From: JBCBST01 sp039819115
Lineage (GTDB): Bacteria; Bacteroidota; Rhodothermia; Balneolales; Balneolaceae
Direction of reading: 5' to 3'
DNA length: 30,762 nucleotides
NCBI GenBank assembly: GCA_039819115.1
Contig: JBCBST010000029.1
Location: forward strand, 1-30,762
In this document: positions 16,886 through 24,345 of the stretch, one piece after another
Layout: each line of letters begins with the position of its first letter
How positions within the stretch are numbered: position 1 is the first letter of the stretch
Notes under the pieces: model-generated
Told to the model about the DNA's origin: nothing
The model's input: the letters and a program-made list of their open reading frames with translations, nothing else
The model's database searches: none
Program-made: the position numbers and the translations under genes

Positions 16886-18162
16886 TACTTTGATGCCCCC
16901 TCAGCAGGTAATACCGTGATTTCCACTACGCCGAACCTTCCTTTCCGCCCATACTTCGCACGCCCCTGTTCTGGTGTGAGTTTTATCACGCTACAGGTTT
17001 TACCATGAACGCGAATGGGGCGATCTTTCTTTACTTCTTTTCCATTGAATACGAAATAGTGGACCTCATCCAGGTAAGATGCCCTCCCGCTCACCGTGAA
17101 GTCATTCTCGCCATGCTTGATGCGAACCCCGTTTCCTTCAAGATAGATTTCGTTGTTCTTGCCCGACCAGGTGATGGTAGAAGCAACAAGAGTTCCGGGT
17201 TGATCAAGACCCTGTTGATCGGGATAACCCGTATTTGAAGCAGCGTGATGCGTGTTATCCTGTATAGCAGGGGTGACCGCAGTATTAAATGTCAAAAAAG
17301 CAACGACAGCCAGCAAAACGGCCATTCGAACAGGCAGAGGCTGTTTGTTATCCCGGTTACCCAACATGATCAGCCGTTCTTTTATGGATCTGAACCCAAA
17401 TCCACTGGCCAGACCCGGGCTCTCTCCTCTGAACGTATACGAAATCAGGTGCTCGGAGTATTCCTTAAAGGAGATGCCGGATTGTAGCACTATGTCATCA
17501 GCTAAAAACTCGTGGTTGGACTTAATCTCGTGTTTAAACAAATAGACAAACGGGTTAAACCAAAAGAAGCAGCACAGAAGCTCAATGAAAACGATATCAA
17601 CGGAGTGTAGCTGGTTCTTATGAACATACTCGTGGATGATTAAATCCCGTTTCAGTTTCTGCTTTTCCAGAAAGCGACTTCCCACACCTACCCAGCGAAA
17701 AAATGTGAAGATATCAGACCTTCCATCCAGTACACGCACTTTGTATCCATCATACATCATGGTTTTTGACTTTCGGATATGTTGTGTGATGTTGTACAAC
17801 TGAAAACAGAACCGAAACAAAAGTTGGGAACAAACCGAGATATATATGACCGGTATTAACAATAATACCCAATCCGAGAAGTAAAACTGCTGAGGGGAGG
17901 ATTGTAGGATAAAGGAAGACCGAAAGGAATCGGAGGTCAGGTCATTTTCCATTACTACCGGAATACGCTCCACTTCCAGGTAACTTGCAAAAGCAGGTGT
18001 AGGTAACGAAACCTCCAGTACCGGAACTACCAGAGAAAACAGGACGGCACTTAGCAAAAACCATCGGTTCAACTGAAGGTATCCGGCCTTCTTAAACCCA
18101 AGGATATAGATGAGATAAAGTATAGCAAAACAGCATAATGATTCGATGAGATATTCAATCAT
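16885..18162 (-). CDS. BlaR1/MecR1-like M56 membrane metalloprotease without penicillin sensor
   Basis: A 425-residue integral membrane protein of peptidase family M56. Hydrophobic segments lie near 5-22, 33-52, 96-121, 188-208 and 279-298. The zinc motif His177-Glu178-x-x-His181 (IIHEYVH) and a downstream Glu218 (NHEFLADD) are intact, so proteolysis is expected. In BlaR1 this domain leads to cleavage of the BlaI repressor. The part after the last membrane segment (299-425) has no Ser-x-x-Lys or Lys-Thr-Gly and is not the class D-like sensor of BlaR1. It ends in a motif, KYGRKGRFGVVEIT, like the TonB-plug-type segment on Bacteroidetes M56 proteins. The start overlaps the repressor stop by 8 bases and its stop overlaps the hydrolase ATG. 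Confidence 0.9.
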   Translation of the reverse strand: MIEYLIESLCCFAILYLIYILGFKKAGYLQLNRWFLLSAVLFSLVVPVLEVSLPTPAFASYLEVERIPVVMENDLTSDSFRSSFILQSSPQQFYFSDWVLLLIPVIYISVCSQLLFRFCFQLYNITQHIRKSKTMMYDGYKVRVLDGRSDIFTFFRWVGVGSRFLEKQKLKRDLIIHEYVHKNQLHSVDIVFIELLCCFFWFNPFVYLFKHEIKSNHEFLADDIVLQSGISFKEYSEHLISYTFRGESPGLASGFGFRSIKERLIMLGNRDNKQPLPVRMAVLLAVVAFLTFNTAVTPAIQDNTHHAASNTGYPDQQGLDQPGTLVASTITWSGKNNEIYLEGNGVRIKHGENDFTVSGRASYLDEVHYFVFNGKEVKKDRPIRVHGKTCSVIKLTPEQGRAKYGRKGRFGVVEITVLPAEGASK

Positions 18163-18529
18163 GATTACCCTCCCTGAGCTTGTTGTCTACGATTCTGTGC
18201 AATGTTTTTAAGTCATCCTCCGAGATGTTGGAAGCCTTTGTAAAAAACGAGCCGAACTGTTCAATGGAATCATCAAAGTGTGTGCTGATCAGTTTCTTAA
18301 AGAAGTTCGAGAAGTAGGTGTCTTTACTGACCAGGGGATAGTATTCCCGGCTGTTTCCATATACCCGGTAGCTGATGTACTCCTTATCGATCAGTCGTTT
18401 AAGCAGCGTGTTTATGGTAGTGGTAGCCGGTTTGGGGTCAGGATACTCATTCTTAATATCCTTAAAGAAGCCTTTTTTCAGCTTCCAGAGATGCTTCATA
18501 ATCTCTTCTTCCGATTTGGGTAGGGACAT
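18155..18529 (-). CDS. BlaI/MecI/CopY-family repressor
   Basis: A 124-residue winged-helix repressor of the BlaI/MecI family. The order is typical: LPKSEEEIMKHLWKL at the N-terminus, the recognition region TTTINTLLKRLIDKEYI, a wing with SREYYPLVSK, and a C-terminal dimerisation helix region (FFKKLISTHF, then LKTLHRIVDNKL). Full length for the family. It is the first gene of a three-gene operon (repressor, M56 protease, serine hydrolase) and its stop overlaps the next start by 8 bases. A Bacteroidetes-type promoter overlapped by a CTCTA/TAGAG palindrome lies just upstream, fitting autorepression relieved by the M56 protease. The inducing signal is unknown. Confidence 0.93.
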   Translation of the reverse strand: MSLPKSEEEIMKHLWKLKKGFFKDIKNEYPDPKPATTTINTLLKRLIDKEYISYRVYGNSREYYPLVSKDTYFSNFFKKLISTHFDDSIEQFGSFFTKASNISEDDLKTLHRIVDNKLREGNHD

Positions 18530-18551
18530 TGCTCTATGTTTGAAGTTTATG

Positions 18552-18587
18552 CTCTACAAATATAGAGTGAATACATCGAAATACAAA
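18552..18587 (-). promoter_or_regulatory. Bacteroidetes-type promoter with overlapping operator palindrome
   Basis: On the minus strand, TTTG (18587-18584) is followed by exactly 19 bases and then TATATTTG (18564-18557), matching the Bacteroidetes consensus TTTG-N19-TAnnTTTG. The -7 box ends 27 bases before the repressor ATG. A palindrome, CTCTA-N6-TAGAG (18552-18567), covers the -7 box, an ideal place for the BlaI-like repressor to block initiation. A half-site-like TAGAG recurs nearer the ATG, within ACATAGAGC. Confidence 0.8.
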
Positions 18588-18820
18588 TGCTTTTTCAGAA
18601 ATCATCCGGATTTGTTGCAGAAAGGATAAGGATAATGAAGGTGCTCGATTTGAAATCCGATCAAATCCGCATGGCGCTGTTTACATTTAACACAGAGCTA
18701 CGTTTATTCTAAACAGGCAGAAACGGAGGAGGTTTATTGCCGGGGTTGATAGCAAGGGTAGTCTTTATCAGCGTAGAAATTGCATCTTCAACATAAACGA
18801 ACAACGGGGATCAGGTCATT
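18588..18820. other. Intergenic region between divergent genes
   Basis: About 230 bases between the repressor promoter and the membrane-protein gene at 18821. I see one inverted repeat, GATTTG with CAAATC around 18657-18677, and several A/T-rich stretches. I see no convincing coding frame, terminator or consensus promoter for the plus-strand gene. Confidence 0.4.
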
Positions 18821-19921
18821 TTGAACAGAATAAAAAGCGTTTTACCCATCGTTTTAGTACTTCTTGTGGTGGGTACCCAAGGGTATATCTATACGAATTT
18901 TGTGATGTGCGGCTCACTTGAGCCTGAAAAAACGCAGGCAGGTGAGACTGTAAAGGATGGACAGGCATCACCATACTGTAAGGACTTTGTTGACTTAAAG
19001 GCTCAGATTAACAGGATCATCGCTCATCAGAATGCGAATGACCAGGTGCAGGAACCACAGGTTATAGCCCGGATCAATGCATACCCGAAACGTAATTTCT
19101 GGGTGCTCTCTGTTGGCCTGGCGTGGATTCTTTCCATACTGGCCGTGTTTTACGCCGGGGCTATTACATACACCTATTCCATCGCTCCCAGGTATCCGGG
19201 ACGTAAAGGCACCGTACCGGTAATCGGGCTGGCCTTTTGCTCGGGTTTACTGATTTTCATCGCTATCAACTACATCAATACCAGCAGGGGGAACCCGCTC
19301 CATACCTGGCGATTATTATCGGATGTTCTGCTTGCCGGGTATTTTCCGTCTCTGGATAGCCTGAAGCCCATCAATGATGGAATAAGTCTGATCGCAGCCC
19401 TGTTCCTTAGTTTATCAGCCAGTATTTTGCTGTATCGGGTAAGCGGGATGAACGAGGGGGAAGCATCGAACCTGGCCCAGCATTTCAAGTACTTCCGATA
19501 CCTGATTTATTTAGGCGCTCTTATGCTGGTGGTGAATGTGGTGCGCATCCACAGCCTGCTCGATTGGGCCAATGCGTTTATCATGCAGGATTTGTGGACG
19601 TATACCGGCGTTGAAGAGACCTTAATGAAGAAAACCTACGAGAACATTACCCACATTTATCAATCGGTGGTATGGTCTCTTGGGATGATGTATTCCCTCA
19701 TGCTATTAGCGCTCTATCTGCCGGGAAAGGTGATCTTTGATAGCCTGGTACAGGAACCCGTGCCTGATCCCGCTGGTGATTCGGATTCTGAATCCCCTCA
19801 ACCCAAACGATTAAAAGGGTTGCAACTGAGTTCTGCTTTTAAGAATTACCTGGCGATTGCCAGCCCGGTGTTAACGGGACCGGTACTGGATTTAATCCTG
19901 TCCATCTTCAGCGGTCTTTAA
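18821..19921 (+). CDS. Multi-pass membrane protein, function unknown
   Basis: I do not recognise a family. The 366-residue product has a hydrophobic N-terminal segment (about 6-26), then an extracytoplasmic-looking stretch with two Cys (VMCGSL and SPYCKDF). Further membrane segments lie near 92-115, 127-147, 188-208, 227-245 and 282-303. The C-terminal part has a polar Pro/Asp/Ser-rich linker (VPDPAGDSDSESPQPK) before a final hydrophobic end. The start is a TTG at 18821, preceded by a purine-rich stretch (ACGGGGATCAGG) that could serve as ribosome site. It stands alone on the plus strand between two minus-strand genes, so context offers no functional hint. Confidence 0.75.
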   Translation: MNRIKSVLPIVLVLLVVGTQGYIYTNFVMCGSLEPEKTQAGETVKDGQASPYCKDFVDLKAQINRIIAHQNANDQVQEPQVIARINAYPKRNFWVLSVGLAWILSILAVFYAGAITYTYSIAPRYPGRKGTVPVIGLAFCSGLLIFIAINYINTSRGNPLHTWRLLSDVLLAGYFPSLDSLKPINDGISLIAALFLSLSASILLYRVSGMNEGEASNLAQHFKYFRYLIYLGALMLVVNVVRIHSLLDWANAFIMQDLWTYTGVEETLMKKTYENITHIYQSVVWSLGMMYSLMLLALYLPGKVIFDSLVQEPVPDPAGDSDSESPQPKRLKGLQLSSAFKNYLAIASPVLTGPVLDLILSIFSGL

Positions 19922-19963
19922 CCAGCATGCTCTGGTGGCTACGTCGTTGCTTTGGTGTTGTTT

Positions 19964-20857
19964 CTAATACTGCCAATCAGTTGCATTAACCCTGAACGTG
20001 AGGAAGAACCGATTTCGGGCTTCGGTACCCGCGGGTATGGTTCCGTCATCAATCCATTCGTGGATGGTATCCTGCACTCCTCTGCGAATAGAATCGGCGT
20101 CATAACCCAGTTCGAGGGTATAGGCATTGTAGTGCAGACGAAGGGACAGTATGCCGTGGGAGTAGGCCGAACCAAACTGGCCTGTCATGGCATACTGCTG
20201 TCCAAAATCGAGGTTGGGAAGTCCTTTCGTGGTCCCTGTCCATAACCAAACACCTACTCCAATCCCGACCAAAGCCTTACGCCGCTCCCAGTGATAGTCC
20301 AGGCTTCCGGCACCGGTTCTGAATTCATCGAGTCCCCGAAAGGCCAGCGCATCGTTTTCTATAGTGAGACTGACCCGGCCTTTTCCCAGGAGGGAGGCAT
20401 AGGAAACAGATCCCGATAGCTGAGTGGTTCCATCGGTGCTCCCGTACCGGATCAGGGAATACCCGATGGTGTGTTTGGAAGACGGCAAGGCAGCACCAGG
20501 GAGTGAGCTCGGCGCTAATCCCCACCCAAACCGGGTGTCTAGTCGGGTGATGAACGAGCCACTGGTGCCGGAAATGCCCATGTTAGACGCATTAAAACGA
20601 CCCAGGGTGGTTAACGAAACCGAAAGAACGTGGGTTTTTCCCAGCTCATGACGTATGCCTGGTGCCACCGCAAATCCAATTTCATTCACATGCGTGCCCG
20701 TTCTCAGCGTGGGATAGGCAACGAGGGAAGAAGATGAGGTCAGCTCCTGGTTCCATGCATACTGGTACGATTGAGCAAAGGAGGGGATCGTAAATCCCAG
20801 TACCAACACCAGTAAACCGGCTGGTCGTAATCGGATAGCAGCCCATGTTTTACGCAT
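19964..20857 (-). CDS. Outer-membrane beta-barrel-like protein (toxin-23-like family)
   Basis: Starting at the ATG at 20857 gives 297 residues. The frame runs up to 20887, but the shorter form gives a normal signal peptide (MRKTWAAIRL with the hydrophobic stretch LLVLVLGFTIPSFA before QS). The mature protein has alternating strands throughout and Gly/Tyr-rich turns, and looks like an outer-membrane barrel. The block SLTIENDALAF, then DEFRTGAGSLDYHW and VGVWLWTGT resembles proteins that databases often label 'polymorphic toxin type 23'. Nothing here (no immunity partner, no secretion leader other than Sec) supports a toxin, and I favour an outer-membrane protein. It converges on the membrane-protein gene with 42 bases between stops. 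Confidence 0.65.
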   Translation of the reverse strand: MRKTWAAIRLRPAGLLVLVLGFTIPSFAQSYQYAWNQELTSSSSLVAYPTLRTGTHVNEIGFAVAPGIRHELGKTHVLSVSLTTLGRFNASNMGISGTSGSFITRLDTRFGWGLAPSSLPGAALPSSKHTIGYSLIRYGSTDGTTQLSGSVSYASLLGKGRVSLTIENDALAFRGLDEFRTGAGSLDYHWERRKALVGIGVGVWLWTGTTKGLPNLDFGQQYAMTGQFGSAYSHGILSLRLHYNAYTLELGYDADSIRRGVQDTIHEWIDDGTIPAGTEARNRFFLTFRVNATDWQY

Positions 20858-20902
20858 GGCAGAAGATAGGGTTTGGGAGCATGCCAACCCAGATATCGAC
20901 GG

Positions 20903-20935
20903 AAATAAAAAGCGGCTAACAGGTGGTCACCCGCT
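20903..20935 (-). terminator. Intrinsic terminator after the DUF2892 gene
   Basis: On the minus strand AGCGG (20935-20931) pairs with CCGCT (20915-20911), with an inner GGTG/CACC pairing, followed directly by TTTTTATTT (20910-20903). It lies 30 bases after the DUF2892 stop and just before the next minus-strand gene. Confidence 0.75.
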
Positions 20936-20964
20936 AACCGCACGGAGTGAAAAGGGGGTATTAA

Positions 20965-21177
20965 TTAGCTCGCTGGCTCAGATGCGCAGGTACGCAATCC
21001 GAATGGTGCATACAGCGGACAAAAACTTACCAGGCTGGTAAGTACAAAGACGCCTGCTAATGCGATCAAAACGATACCCAGGGTGCCTGAGATTACGTTG
21101 GTTGCATATAAGGCTCCTATAATAATTGCGATGACAACTCGCACGATCCGATCGGCCGATCCCATGTTCTTTTTCAT
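20965..21177 (-). CDS. DUF2892 (YgaP-type) inner-membrane protein
   Basis: A 70-residue membrane protein. The start chosen is the ATG at 21177 (MKKNMGSADRIVRVVIAI), the standard beginning of DUF2892 proteins. The frame continues upstream to 21222 but without family similarity. Two membrane segments (about 11-30 and 35-53) are followed by the conserved CPLYAPFG-x-x-TC end, with two Cys. In E. coli the same domain anchors the rhodanese YgaP; free-standing copies often lie beside rhodanese and Crp-type genes, suggesting a link to sulfur or redox stress. Here it follows a Crp-type gene and a tiny membrane peptide, and ends at a terminator. Confidence 0.88.
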   Translation of the reverse strand: MKKNMGSADRIVRVVIAIIIGALYATNVISGTLGIVLIALAGVFVLTSLVSFCPLYAPFGLRTCASEPAS

Positions 21178-21187
21178 GATGTGTACA

Positions 21188-21280
21188 TTAAGTTGAAAGG
21201 TATTGAACCAGTACAACAACACCGGTCACGATGGCCACACAGGTAATGCAAACCAATATGAGTTTAAGGGCTTTGTTCAT
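21188..21280 (-). CDS. Tiny single-pass membrane peptide (30 residues)
   Basis: A short frame, easily missed, begins with the ATG at 21280: MNKALKLILV, then CITCVAIVTG and VVVLVQYLST. It is almost entirely one membrane helix with two Cys near its start and a short positive N-terminus. The stop lies 10 bases before the DUF2892 ATG. Upstream, AAAAGAACC may act as a weak ribosome site. Placement between the Crp-type and DUF2892 genes, and a composition unlike random sequence, support a real small protein, but no family is recognised. Confidence 0.5.
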   Translation of the reverse strand: MNKALKLILVCITCVAIVTGVVVLVQYLST

Positions 21281-21324
21281 CAGGTTCTTTTCGATAAATA
21301 TAACAGCGCCATTGGTTTAAATCA

Positions 21325-21338
21325 GTGACTACAGTCAC
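21325..21338. promoter_or_regulatory. Crp/Fnr-like palindrome
   Basis: GTGAC-TACA-GTCAC is a perfect 5-bp inverted repeat with a 4-base spacer, the size of a Crp/Fnr-family site. It overlaps the stop codon of the Crp-type gene and lies about 45 bases upstream of the tiny peptide ATG, where an activator could drive the peptide and DUF2892 genes. Binding by the adjacent regulator is inferred. Confidence 0.45.
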
Positions 21339-21961
21339 CGCTTCAGGATTTCTATCCCTTCGGCATGCTGAACTACCTTTCCTTCCTGCTCCAGCCTTTT
21401 CAATACCCGGGTTATCACTTCACGAACGGTACCTAATTCACTGGCAATTTGGCGATGAGACATCGTTAAGACGGGTTTTTGGGTCAGCCTGGATTTCTCA
21501 ATCAGGTAGTCGTACAGGCGGGTATCCATCTTGTTAAACAACACATGATGGATGGTATCGAGCAGTTCGGCATATCGTTTATTGTATTGCTGGAAGAAGA
21601 GGGTGTTGATATCCGGAAATTGGCGGATCCATTGGGCTACATGTTCAATGGGGAGAAGGAGGGCCGTGGTATCCTCTTCCGTGATAGCGAATACCGAGCT
21701 GGGTTCATTGTTCAGGCTGGCGGCAAACGACATGATGCAGCTTTCCCGGGGCTGGATGTAATACAGCAGCAAATCGCGGTCTTCAAAGCTGGTACACACC
21801 TTAATCAGTCCTTCCAGAACAATGGGGATAACCGGTACATGCTGCCCTGTTTTCAGAATCTCGGTATCCTTTGGGATGGTGGTGACCGTTCCGTGCTCCT
21901 CCATATGCCGAATCAGTTCCGGTCGAAGAAAGGGGAGATCGTTGGATAAGGAATAAGCCAT
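21335..21961 (-). CDS. Crp/Fnr-family transcriptional regulator
   Basis: The real start is probably the ATG at 21961 (MAYSLSNDLPFLRP), giving 208 residues. The frame reaches 22114 but would overlap the upstream oxidoreductase by 143 bases. The N-terminal half is a cyclic-nucleotide-binding-type beta barrel (TTIPKDTEILKTGQHV, PIVLEGLIKVCTS, QPRESCIMSFAAS). The C-terminal winged helix has LTMSHRQIASELGTVREVITRVLKRLEQ, a good Crp/Fnr recognition helix. It lacks the N-terminal Cys cluster of Fnr, so it should not carry an Fe-S centre of that kind. The gene follows the oxidoreductase by 10 bases and precedes a tiny membrane peptide and DUF2892 protein, a neighbourhood that fits redox control. Confidence 0.9.
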   Translation of the reverse strand: MAYSLSNDLPFLRPELIRHMEEHGTVTTIPKDTEILKTGQHVPVIPIVLEGLIKVCTSFEDRDLLLYYIQPRESCIMSFAASLNNEPSSVFAITEEDTTALLLPIEHVAQWIRQFPDINTLFFQQYNKRYAELLDTIHHVLFNKMDTRLYDYLIEKSRLTQKPVLTMSHRQIASELGTVREVITRVLKRLEQEGKVVQHAEGIEILKR

Positions 21962-21971
21962 AACAAGAAGG

Positions 21972-22955
21972 TTACTGTTTTCCGAGTATGCGATCCATAA
22001 CCCAGCTGGTATGAGTTGCAGTAGAGCCGGTTGAAGGATGGGTAAAACCGGGCTCCAGGAGCTGCTTTGCCATGTCCTGCACATGATGGAGCTGGATGTG
22101 GACGGGATGATCAATAATCCGTCGTTCCGTTTCCGTTTTGCTGGTTAATGTTACAGGGTTATCCCTGAATACAGAAAACGTAATGGTGCCTTCACTTCCG
22201 AACAGTTCTACACGGTCTTCGGCTGTGCTGCATCCAAAATTCCAGATTCCGCTACCTGTTGTTCCCTGTTCATGCACCCAGCTGGCAGTAAACGCATCGC
22301 TGACGGCATATCGCTGTTGCTGATTGGTATGGAAACCCGAAGCGTCTTTTATATTTCCCAGCAGGTAGGTAAATAAATCCAGCCCGTGACTGGCTAGATC
22401 ATCGAAATACCCGCCCGGAGCTTTCCCGGGATCGGTACGCCAGTTATATGCGCCCGAAAGATCGGCTGCACCGGGGGGCTTGGTGAAGATCCAGTTGATG
22501 TGGCGCACTTCTCCGATCCTGTTCTCCTCAAGCCAGGTGAGTACCTGTTTAAAACGGGGTAAGGAACGCCGGTAATAGGCCACAAATAAGGGAATTCCTT
22601 TGTTGCGGAATGCCTCGGTCACCGCCAGACATTCTTCGTAGGAATTAGCCATGGGCTTTTCGATGCAGCAGATTTTACCGGCCTCGGCTACCTTCAACGC
22701 ATACGCTGTATGTGAATCGGGAGGTGTGGCAATGTACACCGCGTCTACATTCGTATCGAGTATCAGGTCGTCAGCTTGGGTGTACCAGGTTTCGATTCCA
22801 TGCCGCCGGGCGTAATCCTGTACCTTTTCTTCATTACGCCTCATTACGGCCGTAACCTCAAAACCCTCTGTTTTTTGGTATGCCGGTCCGCTTTTAACTT
22901 CAGTGACATCACCACATCCAATAATGCCCCACCGGATTATCTCAGGATAGCTCAT
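21972..22955 (-). CDS. Gfo/Idh/MocA-family NAD(P)-dependent oxidoreductase
   Basis: A 327-residue dehydrogenase. The N-terminal Rossmann fold has GIIGCGDV (10-17) and VYIATPPDSH. The EKP motif (Glu99-Lys100-Pro101 in CIEKPMANS) carries the Lys that is catalytic in this family. The C-terminal alpha/beta domain includes GGYFDDLASHGLDLFTYLLG, with the likely active-site His, and FGSEGTITF. Such enzymes oxidise or reduce sugars, inositols and similar polyols; the substrate is not predictable here. It is the first gene of a minus-strand group with the Crp-type regulator 10 bases after it. A terminator separates it from fabF upstream. Confidence 0.92.
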   Translation of the reverse strand: MSYPEIIRWGIIGCGDVTEVKSGPAYQKTEGFEVTAVMRRNEEKVQDYARRHGIETWYTQADDLILDTNVDAVYIATPPDSHTAYALKVAEAGKICCIEKPMANSYEECLAVTEAFRNKGIPLFVAYYRRSLPRFKQVLTWLEENRIGEVRHINWIFTKPPGAADLSGAYNWRTDPGKAPGGYFDDLASHGLDLFTYLLGNIKDASGFHTNQQQRYAVSDAFTASWVHEQGTTGSGIWNFGCSTAEDRVELFGSEGTITFSVFRDNPVTLTSKTETERRIIDHPVHIQLHHVQDMAKQLLEPGFTHPSTGSTATHTSWVMDRILGKQ

Positions 22956-23004
22956 GGTATAAATTTCATCCTACTTATGATGACTGATAGTACGCTTACT
23001 GCGG

Positions 23005-23077
23005 ACAAAAAACACGGGACGAATCCCGTTGAAAACAGCCCCTTTGTACCCGAGCCAAACCCGGGATCAGAAGGGGC
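23005..23077 (-). terminator. Tandem hairpins ending the TetR-FabF operon
   Basis: On the minus strand, downstream of the fabF stop, GCCCCTT (23077-23071) pairs with AAGGGGC (23044-23038). A second hairpin, ACGGGA with TCCCGT around a 4-base loop (23029-23014), is followed after two bases by a run of T (GTTTTTTG). The second is a standard intrinsic terminator. Confidence 0.75.
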
Positions 23078-23097
23078 GATCATCTGGATTTATACCA

Positions 23098-24345
23098 TTA
23101 CCCCTCATACTTTTTAAAGATGGTGGTGGCGATATGTCCTCCAAAACCAAAGGTGTTATTCATGGCATAATGCACCTCTTTCTGTTCTGCGGTATGAAGG
23201 GTGATATTGAAATCGTCCTTGAAATCAGGCTCGATATCGATGGCGTTAATGGTCGGGGGTATAAGATCTTCCTGCACGGCTTGGATACACGCTATGGCCT
23301 CAACAGCACCTGCGGCTCCCAGTAAGTGCCCGGTCATGGATTTTGTTGCACTGATGGATAGGTGGTCGTTCTGCCTTCCGAACACCCGGTCGATGGCTTT
23401 CAGCTCACTGATATCGCCCAGGGGTGTGGATGTGGCATGCGCATTCAGATAATCGATGCGATCGGCGGTGATCCCTGCGTCTTCCAGGGCTGCCATCATG
23501 CCCAGGTATGCACCTTCCCCTTCGGGATGAGTTCCGGTAAGGTGGTACGCATCTGCTGCCATTCCACCCCCAACCAGTTCGGCGAGGATAGGAGCCCCTC
23601 TGCGCTTTGCACTTTCCAGTTCTTCGAGCACAATAGCGGCGGCGCCTTCTCCCATCACAAAACCATCCCGGTTCACATCAAACGGACGAGAGGCTGCTTC
23701 AGGGTTGTCGTTATTGGTAGAAAGTGCTCTTGAAGCATTAAAGCCGCCAATACTGCTTTTAATGATCGGAGCCTCCGAACCACCTGTAATGATCATATCC
23801 GCTTTTCCCCATTTGATGTAGTTAAAGGCATCAATAATGGACGTATTGGAGGTGGCACATGCTGAGACCGTGGTGAAGTTAACCCCTCTCAACCCGTATT
23901 TGATAGAAATGACACCGGAAGCAATATCCACAATCATTTTAGGGATGAAAAAAGGGTTGAAACGAGGGGTGCCGTCGCCGGTGGCAAACTCACTCACCTG
24001 ATCCTGGAACGTACCGATACCACCGTTACCCGAGCCCCAGATCACACCAATCCGGTTTTTGTTGAGGGCTTCGAAGTCAATCGCGCTGTTTTTAATAGCT
24101 TCTTCCACTGCAATCAGGGCGTACTGGGTAAACAAGTCATACCTTCGGGCTTCCCCTTTTGGGATGTAGTCCAGCGGGTCAAAGTCTTTGAGTTCGCAGG
24201 CAAAAGTGGTTTTAAACTTCGAGGTATCAAATCGTGTGATGGGTGCGGCACCACTTATTCCCTGTACAAGGGATTTCCAAAAATCGTCAGTACTATTTCC
24301 AATAGGGGTTAAGGCGCCAAGCCCGGTAACTACAACTCTGTTCAT
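23098..24345 (-). CDS. fabF: 3-oxoacyl-ACP synthase II (FabF-type)
   Basis: A 415-residue beta-ketoacyl-ACP synthase of the KAS II type, which condenses malonyl-ACP with a growing acyl chain in fatty-acid synthesis. The full active site is present: Cys163 (VSACATSNTS), His303 (NAHATSTPLGD), Lys335 (ISATKSMTGH) and His340, plus the Phe gate region NTFGFGGH. Length and motif spacing are normal. Its start overlaps the TetR gene by 4 bases (ATGA), and no acpP, fabD or fabG lies nearby. It may therefore be an accessory, regulated FabF rather than the housekeeping copy. I cannot tell from this window whether another fabF exists. Confidence 0.93.
   Translation of the reverse strand: MNRVVVTGLGALTPIGNSTDDFWKSLVQGISGAAPITRFDTSKFKTTFACELKDFDPLDYIPKGEARRYDLFTQYALIAVEEAIKNSAIDFEALNKNRIGVIWGSGNGGIGTFQDQVSEFATGDGTPRFNPFFIPKMIVDIASGVISIKYGLRGVNFTTVSACATSNTSIIDAFNYIKWGKADMIITGGSEAPIIKSSIGGFNASRALSTNNDNPEAASRPFDVNRDGFVMGEGAAAIVLEELESAKRRGAPILAELVGGGMAADAYHLTGTHPEGEGAYLGMMAALEDAGITADRIDYLNAHATSTPLGDISELKAIDRVFGRQNDHLSISATKSMTGHLLGAAGAVEAIACIQAVQEDLIPPTINAIDIEPDFKDDFNITLHTAEQKEVHYAMNNTFGFGGHIATTIFKKYEG

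Noticed and set aside
19964..20857. Polymorphic toxin (type 23)
   Set aside because: The resemblance is to a database label applied to barrel-like proteins. There is a Sec signal, strands throughout and no immunity gene, so a toxin role is not supported.
21335..21961. Fnr-type oxygen sensor with an iron-sulfur cluster
   Set aside because: The N-terminal Cys cluster needed for the Fe-S centre is absent; only scattered Cys are present.
21962..22114. N-terminal extension of the Crp-type regulator
   Set aside because: It overlaps the oxidoreductase gene by 143 bases and has a Ser/Trp/Pro-rich composition unlike the family; the ATG at 21961 fits.
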